A stretch of 64,000 nt of DNA, taken from assembly GCA_950106755.1 (NCBI GenBank), contig OX467083.1:18843029-18907028 (forward strand), written 5' to 3'. Shown here in pieces: positions 50,269 through 60,282 of this stretch. Source of the DNA: Climacium dendroides. Lineage: Eukaryota; Streptophyta; Bryopsida; Hypnales; Climaciaceae. Each line of letters opens with the position of its first letter. Position 1 is the first letter of the stretch. Under the pieces are notes generated by a model. The model was not told the origin of the DNA and made no database searches. It saw only the letters and a list, made by a program, of their open reading frames with translations. Made by a program: the position numbers and the translations under genes.

Positions 50269-51794
50269 CACTAGAAGAAAAAAGGGGGTTCTGCGACTAC
50301 GCTACGCAACTGGTTTTTCAGTTGCATCGGACATTTGCGACTGAATTGCAACTAGTGATAATTTGGAATTTTGTAGTCGCAGTGGACACTCTAGAATCTA
50401 GAAAACGTTTGTAGCAATACACCTTGTCTGTGACTCATTTGCAACTTGTTTGCAACTTGTAAATTTGTAGATTATTAAAACATTAGTCTTGATGATTTGT
50501 AGATTTCAAAATTTCAAATCTACCTTTTTCTAGATTTTAGGATTTCAAATCCACCTTTTTGTAGATTTTAGGATTTTAAATCTACTTTTTTTCTAGATTT
50601 CTAAATTTCAGATCTACTTTTTTCAAGATTTTAGAATTTCAAATCTACCTTTTTCTAGATTTCAGAACTTTTGAACTACCTTCTTCCTAGATTTCAAAAA
50701 TTCAAAAATTGGTATTTAATAGATTTCATTAGTTTAGGAAATTTTACAATTTTATAGATTTTAAAATTTCTTAATTTCCAATTTTTTTTAAATTTCTATT
50801 GGTTGTAGAATTTTGTATTCTATAGAATTCTAAATATTGTAGAAATCTACAAACTGTAGAAATCTTAGAATTCTACCAACACAATTCATTGCATAAGACA
50901 ACAATAGCTTACAAGTCTTATATGTCCAACTTTAAGGTACTCTTGACAATAGATATGGGACAACTGAGATACTAAAAAATGATTAAGAAGCAACTAAGAT
51001 ATTGAAAAACAACTAAGAAACAACTAATGTATGACTTAACAATGACTAGGAAGCAACTAAGACAACTAATGTATGACTTAAAAGTGACTAGGAAACAACT
51101 AATTTTACTACTACAAAACTCAATTTTTAGTAGATAAGTGAAACAAATCTATACAATCAAGTCAACAAAATAGCTAAATTTTCTAAGAGTGTAAAATGAC
51201 TAAAAACCAAATGGGCAATTTCATTAAAATGGAGACATTCCATTATTTGGCACTTTTAACAGTTTAGATTGTGCAATCTGAAATCTATATCCATCCTAGA
51301 TTTCTAAAATCTATGAAAGTCCTAGATATCTAAAATCTAGATTTTTACTAATTTTTTAAAATCCCGTAGTCTAAAATCTATATCAGTCCTAGATTTTTGA
51401 AATCTATAAATGTTCTAGATGTACATAATCTATATTAGTCTTAGATGTCATTTTGCAATTGAAACCCCGCAGATTGAAAAATTGCACAGAGAAATATAGA
51501 ATGCTACCATTTTAATGAAATTTGCTATACAACTAAAGTACAACTAGAAAGCAACTAGGAAACGACTAGAAAATGACTAAGAAATAACTTTGGTCATTTT
51601 ATAGTTGCAATTTTTCTCTAGTTGTTTCCTAGTCATTTTTACAACTATAGATTGACTGCTTTGCGACAAAAACAATAATATAAAACAATTAAATTAAATT
51701 TGGTGCAAATAGAGAGGATTTCAGTCGCAGGATAGTTGTATAGGACACTAGTCGCAGAACGTCCGGTTGTGGCGGACACGTTTTTCTTCTAGTG
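50269..51794. mobile_element. non-autonomous CACTA (En/Spm) transposon, 1,526 bp
   Basis: The element starts CACTAGAAGAAAAA and ends with the exact complement TTTTTCTTCTAGTG. It is flanked by GAC on both sides (50266-50268 and 51795-51797), the 3-bp target duplication expected of CACTA elements. Sub-terminal zones carry short GCGAC / GTCGC words (GTTCTGCGACTAC at the left, GTCGCAGAACGTCC at the right), as in the transposase-binding regions of this superfamily. The inside has no transposase ORF. It is AT-rich, with a repeated AAATCTACCTTTTTCTAGAT phrase (50490-50720) and repeated AACTAGGAAACAACTA-type words (50930-51130, 51535-51620). It is a deletion derivative or MITE-like member needing a transposase from elsewhere. 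Confidence 0.92.
50490..50720. repeat. short AT-rich tandem repeat inside the CACTA element
   Basis: The phrase ATTTCAAATCTACCTTTTTC with TAGATTTTAGG recurs about six times with small changes and a period of about 35-40 bases. It lies wholly within the CACTA element and probably arose by slippage. Confidence 0.7.
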
Positions 51795-52200
51795 GACCCC
51801 CGAGAATCAGAGGAAGCGCCTTCGAGATATCACAAAAGTAGGATACAAGATGAAAAGACACCGACCAAAAAAATAGGAAATGGTGAATATTTAAAGATTC
51901 ATTGCGAATGCTTGGCTTTCACAACTGCAGGGATGCTTGGCATTTGAGAATGCCTTCAAGATTCTACTCGCCAGGAGTTGAAGATGATAGCGTCCAAGTG
52001 CAGCTTCAACTGCCCAACACTGACTTCGTATTTACAAATTTACAAATTCTAAACCAACAATCCAGTTCAGCTTGTGAAGTAGGTGGAACTTTTAAAAAAA
52101 AATTTCAAATTGAGGGGTCCCCACGGGAGCCACTAACTGTGCCTCAGATCCAAGGGTGGTCTCCTCGAACCCAGAGGGGCCTCCGAGAATCAGAAGAAGC
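51795..52200. repeat. GGATCC-family repeat unit right of the CACTA element
   Basis: From GACCCCCGAGAATCAGAGG this block repeats 49879-50268 nearly base for base, including ATTCATTGCGAATGCTTGGC and the AACCCAGGGG end. It then begins another unit (CCTCCGAGAATCAG). The copy contains a changed core (CTCAGATCCAAGG). The ORFs at 49989 and 51902 start identically only because they sit in this repeat and are not genes. Confidence 0.85.
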
Positions 52201-54311
52201 GCCTTCTAAATGTCAACAGGGCTGGACAAAACGAGAAGATGACACCGAGCAAGGAAACCAGTGAAGGTTGACCCAGAGAGAATTGGGAAGGCGAGAGATG
52301 CAAGAATTGATAGAGTACCTTAGCAATTCTTGTCTCCATCGGAGGAACAACCACTTCTTCTGGAACTTCGCCCGACCGACTCCGAGTGGTCCTTGTCGTC
52401 TCCCGCAGCTGCCCAAAACGTGCACAAGCAAATCAAAGGACAAAATGTGAAGATGCTGTGAGGTTTGTAAGTTCCTATGGCCACTGAATTCGCAACGAAG
52501 AAAGTACAGCGCACCATGTTGCATGCACCGCAACTTGAGCATGGGAATTCCAATTTTAGAAACAAGGCCGATTTTGGAAATTCTCCGCGGCTGCGGATAG
52601 GGTTTTCCACCATCACCTCCGGATCACCAGGCCCGTCGTGCGAGTGGAGATATATCACCTCCGAGGGAATTTGAAATTCCAAATCAAATGAGCCGCGATT
52701 CAGATCAAATGACCCTACAGTTCTTGTTCCAGAAATTCACAAGAATAGTAGGGAATCTTCAAATTAAAAAAAAATAGTCCTACGGGGACGCCGCGGTGCA
52801 CTAAGGTCACCGGACATTCAAAAGTACAATGCATAGAGAGCATTTCCATTTGCATCGCTGCAAGAATTTTGAAAAAACAAAAAATCCATCCCCTCTTGCA
52901 TTTGTGGATAAGGCCCACATCTGGAACCGTGGATTAGTCTTGGGAATCAATGGTCCAGATTAAATTTGGATCCATCGTAGGTGGCATAGCTTGAGATGTT
53001 GCCACGTGGTCTCTGAAGACGGGTTGAAGTCTTAGAAGAAGTCACGAAGAGATGTTTTTCAAATCCTAAGCGATTTGGAAATTGCAATATAATATAAGCA
53101 ATTGGAATGAAAAATAGCCCCTTTTGTCTATTTGAAGGAGACATTTATTTTATTCACCCCTAAATGCCTAAGGCACCCTAAAGATGTTTGTCCCAGACCA
53201 AAAGCGTGAGGGGTTATCATTGTCTTCAATAAAACAAAGTTTTTTCATTTTGATGTCTGACAATGAAGGTGTTGAAAGAGCTTCTTTCCTAAACCAATGT
53301 TGAGTCTGTAAATCTGAAGGAATACTTTCATTATTACAAATGAATCAAATGTTTCTTTTTATAAATCCTATCAGTCACCACAATTTTTTTGAAATTTGAA
53401 AATCAATGTTCTCTAGGATTGGAGGTGACATGAAGAACTACGTATAGTGCTAGCACATTGAAATGCGCTTTCATTGAAGTTATTGTTGTATGAAAAGCTG
53501 TGAAATTCACTGTACATAGTACCATCAAGTTGATGGAGTGCAACTGCTCTTATAAAAGGATAGAAAATTTGACCAAATTCACACTTCAATATTTGACACT
53601 TTCACTGATTTACTTAGGGGCTAACTAAGATTTTGAAAGCATAACTCTATTCACGAAGAAAAGAAGTTCTCAAACTTTAACATCTATTTGCTTTATTACA
53701 AGTATGCGAAGACAATGTGCAACCAGTATTTCCTGTGAAAATGGTAGTATCCTCCTGCTAACTGTTCTACCAAACCATCTCAAAATACAGGACTTCACTT
53801 ACAAACAAACTGAGAGGGTTTTAATGAATAGAAGGTTCTTAGATAGACGTGTCTTCCAATCCACATATTCCTACTACGTATACACTAATACAGTTACAAT
53901 GACGTACTAGAGCTTGCCACAGAAATCTTCTATCTTTTGGCGTTCCTGCTAAACCACGAAGAGGGAAGAAAAAAGGGATACTAAATGAGTACTCTGAAAG
54001 CTTCGTACCATGGCGTCCGCTGTCTGTTTGCCACGTTGGAAACTTGGATTTTCTAAGAACACCTCTAGCACTGCCTCAACATCGACAGCATGCACATCCT
54101 CCTCACGAGCAGTACTCCCACCTTCATATCGAAGAACTCTCCGCAAATCCGTGGGTGCCGATTCGGCAGTCTTTGGCACCGCTCTCCCTCCTCTCGTCAT
54201 TCTGGATCGCCTCAGTGCCTTGGATGATGAAAAATATATGGAACCTCGTCTCCTTCCTCTCTTTCTAGGTCTCAAACTAATGAACTCCTTCACTGAGTTG
54301 TCTACAAGCAT

Positions 54312-55408
54312 GAAGGGAGCTCAAATAGCCTATTCATCAACGCTCTCAACTACAACACCAACACTGAAAGCCAAACCATTTGAATGAAGACAAAGAATAC
54401 AACTGGTGGTCCTTATATTCTACAGTATGCTTGCGCGCGCCGTCACATCCTCATTTAATAAGACTAATACAAATGGCAAGAGGATGCATAAGTCGGCGCA
54501 TGGCAGGTTCCTTAATGTGCCCACTATTTGAAATCTACAAGTACACTGACAATGGTGGCGGAGCCTACATTGAAGATGATGCCGCCAATCCAAAATGACG
54601 AGTAAGCTATTCAAGAGGGGTATAATTCCTTATGCATAGGCTTCAATACTCGCACATGCCAAAGCTTGAGCACAATCCTGTGCATTAAAAAACAAAATAT
54701 AGTAGATCGTCAGAGTTCTGATTCTAAGTTTTTCTTAATGAGAATAGGACTTCCAGACTTCGCATGTTTCTCTTAGAAATATGAACTGCTAGTAATGAAT
54801 AGTCTAATTGACTGTTCAACTAATTACTAATGCAATTTTCTAAGTTCACTTATTGGATTCTGAGATGAGGAGTTCTCTTTGCTTTTCATTTTCTATTTTG
54901 ATGTATATTGGAGATACTGAAAGAAATTAGAGTAGAGTAGTGGTAAAGTGTGATCACATGGAATAGACTTTTGAGAATTTGTTTATACCTACGGATGACA
55001 AGGACATTCTGCGTGTGCCTTTGTAATGAGCATTCATTTTAATTGAGAAGAGAAATCCTTAAAATATTTAGTTATTAATCACACTCAAACCCTACGGATT
55101 CGTTAGGATATAATTAATTGATTTTTAAGGAAGCTTCACTAGGTTTAACAGTCACGTAGTTTTCCGAATTTGATGTACATGGAAGACATTATTGCTTTTT
55201 GGCAATTGCCATAAAATGGCAGTAAATGTCTTCGGAAGAAGAATACGGCTCAATTATTTGGTTCAACCCTGAGTCTGTAAGACTACCCTAGGCGAACCAA
55301 AAAAGAATCTTAATCATTCAAAAGCCAGAGCTCAATTGTTGTGTACCTCTTCTCCTTGCTTGCATTTGGATTTTCGGCATTCTTTGAGTGCCTCTTCCAG
55401 TTGCAACA
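54312..55408. promoter_or_regulatory. divergent intergenic region between ParB-methyltransferase and MULE genes
   Basis: The two genes point away from each other with about 1.1 kb between the likely start codons, so this must hold both promoters and 5' UTRs if both are read. No strong TATA box was fixed on either side. The ORF at 54380-54598 has no domain and was not accepted. An AT-rich part (54.75-55.15 kb) lies in the middle. Confidence 0.4.
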
Positions 55409-58400
55409 ATGGCGTCGATGAGAGTTGATGGTTATGACATTCCTCTGGTATTCCCGGTTGGTGATGATGGGCACGCTAGAGTCCCTTGTCACCTTCTACA
55501 CGTTCGATTCAAATTTGTAGAGTCCTCCATCTATGTCGAGGAAGAAAAAAGGTCGGAATCAGGTGAAGTGCTTCAGTCTATTCCGGTAGTGAAGTCGGCG
55601 GAGGATGGAACGTATTGTTGGTTTCTTACTCCTGGGAATTACAGAGCGTATGGACTTCCATTGTCCATGCTAGGTGCATCAACAGAAATCCAAAGTCGAC
55701 AGTTAGATAATTCTACAGTTGATATGCCATGTAGTCCTCCTGCCCTGTCACCTACCCCAAGTAGAGAAGCTCTACGAGTCCCACACATGCCTCCAATACT
55801 TCCTGATGTGAAAGTGGAGAGATTAGATCCAATTATAGAGTTGTCTACCGAATCTGAAGGAGAGTCTCCCAATGTCATTGCTCGAAAGCGAAGTGGTTCT
55901 GTCCAGATTGCATCTGGAGAAACAGGCATTGGAAAATCACTGTCTAGTACCCCGTCAAGAAGTCTCTCTAATTTGTCACCATCACTACCTCCAATACAAA
56001 CACATGTACTAGCAAAAGCAAGCATCATGGAGTGTCTGAAAAGACTTGCCAGTATGCATCGCTCTCGAAATGAATTGTCAACAATGGATCTGAGCACTGT
56101 GAAGCACCAAAGGGTTCCATTTCTCCCACTTGTATACGACGGGGATGTCATCTTCGAATTGCCTCCTTGTGGACTATCTTCATCTTCAACGGGGGCCAAG
56201 CACTTGGAAGGAATGGACAAGCGCTACGATGGACATCCGTGGTGCAAGCTCATGACCACAAACATCCACAACTCCGACAACCTCAAATTTCGTAAGTCCT
56301 ACTGTGCTGGCCATCTCGTTTGTGAGAATGCCAATTGTCAGTATTTGAAAAGAGCTTCACGGCAAAATGAAACTGAGTGGAGTGGCTACACTGTGTTTCC
56401 TTTCACTATTGGCGGGTGTCCCCCAAAAGAGTCTAGCCTAGTTTGCAAGGTTTGCAAGATGCCACCAACATATTTTGGCACATGCAAGGCTAGGATATAC
56501 TTTGCGTATACTGAGAATCCAGAAATGAGTAGGGCTGCTATTCACCTTGGAGAGCATGGCCACCCTGTTGCTAGAGGTATGTACAGAGATTCTACTCAAG
56601 TGATTTGAGGACTGATCGCGGAGCAAGTGGCCAAAACACCCACAGCCACAAACTCCGCAATAACTCTCTCTGCTAGTAAAGACTTTCTCGGAAACTATCT
56701 ATTTCACAATGGAGAGGGGGAGAAGAAGATGTTGAAAGCAGAGGAAATGGAAGAGGTCATGGATCGCTTCCAATATTTGAGTAGTCCAAGTATTCGCAAC
56801 GTCATCTCTTCTTTCCGTTCTAACAACCACGGAGGGATAATCGACAACATAATGACCATGAAGAGAGAATCGAAGTTTGAGTTCATACATGACAGCGTCT
56901 TCCCAGGTCAAGGCAAGGAAAAGGTATACATTTTCAAGATGCTTACAGAAGGACCCGGAAGTGGAGTGGACCTTGTGAGGCGGATGCAGCCAACAGGGGA
57001 CCTGCAAAATGTGTGGTTGATGTTTGACCACGTGAAGCGTGTGAAGGACTGGACCACAACGGCCTGCCACGTCTATGATACGGAGTACAAGAAGGTGATG
57101 ACTATTGCAATGTGCGATATGCAATCCGAAGATACGAAAGTTCAAGTACAATTTTGGCGGAGTTTGAATGCTGTCATGCATCGCCATGGAGTGGCTAACC
57201 CTAACTTTAAGGGATTTATGGCAGATAGCGCCATGGCCAACTGGAATGCGGTCCACATTGTGTATGGTAGTGGCTCCGCCAATGATGAAATGGAGAATCG
57301 CGAGAGGACATGTTTGTTGCATTGGAGTATCTCTCTTCACAAACATACGCAAAAGTACATCAAGGAAGCATTCCAACAGCAACATATTACTTTGTGTAAA
57401 CAATACAAAGATTCGGAGAACATGGACCAAGCGGAGGTCCACTACCTCGCAATACAGTCTTGGTGGTTGTCCTCTGGAGCTGCTGTAGAAAAAGGTGTAC
57501 ATCACCTAGACCACTGGCTAGCTTTTTGGCATTTCCGATACCGTCAATGGGGAGGCTTCATGGACATGGTGAGTGAATTGTGAATTTTAATTTGTACAAG
57601 GGCTAAAGGTTTTGAAGTTCATTTTGTTATAGAAAAGTAAGAGAACTCTACATTCTTGATAGGATTTTAATTTAGTCTTTAATTTTTATTAAAATTTTGG
57701 AATATTTTCCTCCAGACTACCGAAATTGAGGGGTCCTCCAAACACCATAGAAACATGTCTCGGATCCGACTGACGTTTTGGAGGTGTCATCATGACCCCG
57801 TCATTTTTGTTAAAAGTAATGAAAATTTGAGTTCTGGTAATAGCAAATGCTTAATATTTTTTTAATAAGAAGGCCGCATTGGAAGAAATAACTTCATTAT
57901 GTCTACAGCCATAATTATATTCCTACCCATACGAGTAATTACAAGGGTGTCACCTTTTGGAATTACACAAGCAACCAAGATACACTGTAAGGAATTTGCA
58001 AGTTCCCACAATTCTACATATGAATTACTAACTCTCTGATTATCTTGCGTGGAATTTGTAGAAATTAAACTTGGAGGAGATGTTGGACTTGCCATCATGC
58101 AATTTATCTGAAACGGTGCATAACAAGTGGCTACAAATGTCTGGAAAGTGAGGAAACAACTTATTTGACGCCACATGTGATGATAGTATCCGGGCTTGGA
58201 TGCAAATGACAAACTACCGGGCATACTTGAAGGGATATGCATCAGAATCAGGGCCATCAAAGGGGGAACTGAGGTTGAGAGCTGCTAGGAGAAGTAGAGA
58301 TCCCAAAAAAATTGCAGAAGCACTGAACACATTGCCTGGAGTAGAGGGTGTGGGAACTAGAGTGCCACACTTGGAAGGAGAAGAAATTTTTGGGAGCACT

Positions 58401-59450
58401 AAGAGGAAATTGGACGTGCCCATTGGTGATGCAGGAGACTCCCATAGACCGGACAAGATCAACTTTTCTCAACCCCGCGTGAGAACGAGGTCCACCACAA
58501 GTGCCTCTCAATCTTTTGAAGACAAGGATAAACAATCTCACCCAAATACTTCTCGACATGTTGTGGTGGCGTTTGAAAGCGATTGCGACACATCTAGATG
58601 GCACATTGCTAGAATCAGCCACAAATCCAACGCAAGATGCCAAGCCCAACAACATAGATCAAACATCAAGTGCACTAGCAAGATTGCAAAAGGGAAGAAG
58701 GGTACTCCAGCTCCTACTTACCGCGGTCGGAAAGAAGAGTACGGGAGTAAGCGAGAGGTGGTGGCTGATTTTTGGTTTTGTTGGGATGACATCGAACGAT
58801 GCGTGAAAGGAACAAAGCGGAAGTGGGTTCTTGATTGGCCGGAGGTGCCGGAGGTTTGGCCTGTCCTGTCTGGAACGAACTTAAGCCGAGAGGAGACATT
58901 GTTGCTATAGCATGCAGGATTTCGCCTCCAAGAACGCCCAGTCTTGTCACCACGTCGTTTGTTCAACATGTCAAAGATTTTTAGTCCTATTTTGTATGAC
59001 CACCCTTTACCAAAGAACTCGGACATGTATCCAACAGTGAAGAACAGCAGGGCCATTCGAAGGATTGCAAATGCACCTACTGCCGAACAGCGGAACAAGT
59101 GGGAAAGTGCAGGTAATGTTACAGGGCAAATTGTAGGAGTAACACTGCTCCCTCTTCCAGGCCTTGGTGCAATTGTGGAGTTAGAGACAGGGCCTGACTC
59201 CAACAGAAATGCATATCGAGTTACAATGGGCCAATTTCCCACGTGCACATGCCTAGATTTCGTAAATATGGTAGTGTCCGCCATTGGAGGTCGGCAACAA
59301 TACGTCAATTGCAAGCACTTGTACTACTTGTACAGGTACTTTTGCAAGATGGATGTCAACAAAGACAAATTCATTCATGCACCAAGTTATAGCTTCAATG
59401 AGTTGAAAGAACTCCTAGTACGAGCTGGAATGATCACACTTCCAGAATAG
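55409..59450 (+). pseudogene. MULE-type transposase gene with GCM/FLYWCH-like and SWIM zinc fingers, three in-frame stops
   Basis: Two exons, 55409-57568 (720 codons, donor ATG|GTGAGT) and 58062-59450 (acceptor TTTGTAG), same phase; full length would be about 1,182 residues. Residues about 276-385 form a GCM/FLYWCH-like zinc-binding region (HPWCKLM, CAGHLVCENANC, LVCKVCKMPP, GEHGHPV). The DDE region follows, with IAMCDMQSED near 569 and GFMADSAMANWNAV near 602, then RTCLLHWSISLHKHT. Exon 2 opens with a conserved stretch (LPSCNLSETVHNKWLQ). A SWIM finger ends the protein near 1115-1140 (CTCLDF ... NCKHLYYLY; C-x-C ... C-x-H). This order is typical of Mutator-like transposases. Stops interrupt the frame at 56606 (TGA), 58149 (TGA) and 58908 (TAG), with conserved sequence continuing after each. 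Terminal inverted repeats were not found. Confidence 0.85.
57725..57810. repeat. diverged GGATCC-family palindrome in the MULE gene intron
   Basis: GAGGGGTCCTCC at the left and GACCCCGTCATTTTT at the right surround the core GTCTCGGATCCGAC. Arms are partly complementary (CCAAAC against GTTTTGG). It lies inside the only intron of the MULE gene and is the rightmost family member seen. Confidence 0.7.
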
Positions 59451-60282
59451 CCATGTCCACAATTTGCAATGTATTTCAATTGTAATGCGCTCATTTTGTA
59501 TATGACAATTGAAATGATTTGATGCATTGTTTTTCCCAGAAAGAGTGACAAGACCAATGTTCCAGGGTTTGTATTCATGTGTTCCACAACACATATTTTG
59601 AGGTCACTTTTCAGTCTTCACTTGTCCCATAACAATAGGCATTTCAAAATGAATCACTATATAAGCTGTCACGTTCTTGAAATAGTCATAGCTAGAGGAC
59701 CGCTAGGCGAGCTCTGATTGGCCGTAATTGTATGGCATATTATATTCCCAACGGTTCTCTAGCTTTTTGTTCAGGATTGATTATGTCATGTGTACTTTGT
59801 ATTTAAGCAACTCCATATTTGGGCGAGGAAATGGTAAGTGCTGGAGTTGCCTACAAATTAAAATTAGTGGATGAATTTGTGTTCACTGGTGGTGCTTGAC
59901 TTCCACAACCTTTAGGGAAAAAAATATGGTGAGTGATAGCATTGCCCCCCCCCCCCATTAAAATTAGTGGATGAATTTGTGTTCACCGGTGGTGCTTGAC
60001 TTCCACAACCTCTAGGAAAAAAATATGGTGAGTGATGGAATTCACCCCCCAATGTCCAATAAATTTTCATCTAATCCACGGTTATAGGGTACACGGTAAT
60101 AGGTCAGAAATTCGACATTTCTCCTCTTTTTTTACAAAAAAATTGGAGAAAAAAAATTTGGGAGTACAAATTTCCATTTTTGGGGGTTTGGGGGCTCCAT
60201 GCTCACAAGCTCCACGCTCCCGCTCGCACGCTAGCGTCGTTGGAGTGAAATCTGATTTTTTGGGTCAAAATCTCTAGACTCT
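59451..60282. other. MULE 3' flank and spacer
   Basis: No gene. It holds the tandem duplication at 59858-60048 with a 12-base C run. A terminal inverted repeat of the MULE element would be expected near here, but none could be matched. Confidence 0.4.
59858..60048. repeat. tandem duplication of about 95 bp with a C run
   Basis: Two copies of a block running from ATTAAAATTAGTGGATG through GGTGCTTGACTTCCACAACC to ATATGGTGAGTGAT are joined at a run of 12 C (59945-59956). The second copy has a few changes and ends in a shorter C run. The poly-C junction is a likely source of slippage. Confidence 0.85.

Larger units (their letters stand above)
42276..54311 (-). pseudogene. ParB-like / beta-class DNA methyltransferase-like fusion gene, 13 exons, two in-frame TAG codons
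   Basis: Exons: 54311-54009, 52408-52319, 48021-47503, 47261-46573, 46019-45827, 45720-45526, 45435-45220, 45086-44851, 44483-43760, 43654-43307, 43220-42941, 42846-42636, 42537-42276. All proposed introns are GT-AG and phases agree, giving about 1,421 residues. In order: a basic N-terminus (RPRKRGRRRG), acidic linkers, a ParB/sulfiredoxin-like motif FYVCDGNHRLISWM near residue 485, a Lys/Glu coiled coil in exon 9, then LVDLIIFDCQENLP near 1080 (site of the usual DPPY), and VVLDCTTATGAS with GRHIVALEEEENIF near 1257 (SAM-binding motif I). Catalytic motif before motif I is the permuted beta-class order. TAG codons at 47668 and 45868 interrupt exons 3 and 5. Exons 1 and 2 and the end of exon 3 are the least certain. 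Bacteria and phages have ParB-methylase fusions; this one lies in transposon-rich plant DNA. Confidence 0.7.

Noticed and set aside
49989..52264. Two ORFs beginning with the same 26 residues (49989 and 51902)
   Set aside because: Both start inside the duplicated repeat on either side of the CACTA element; the shared start reflects repeat duplication, not a gene family.
56699..57505. 268-aa minus-strand ORF
   Set aside because: It is the antisense shadow of the MULE transposase exon, which has recognisable domain sequence on the plus strand.
41870..60095. Candidate terminal inverted repeat sharing ATCCACGGT and ATAG (near 41919-41932 reversed, and 60073-60086)
   Set aside because: Only about 13 matching bases with a mismatch and no target duplication; such a match is expected by chance over this length.
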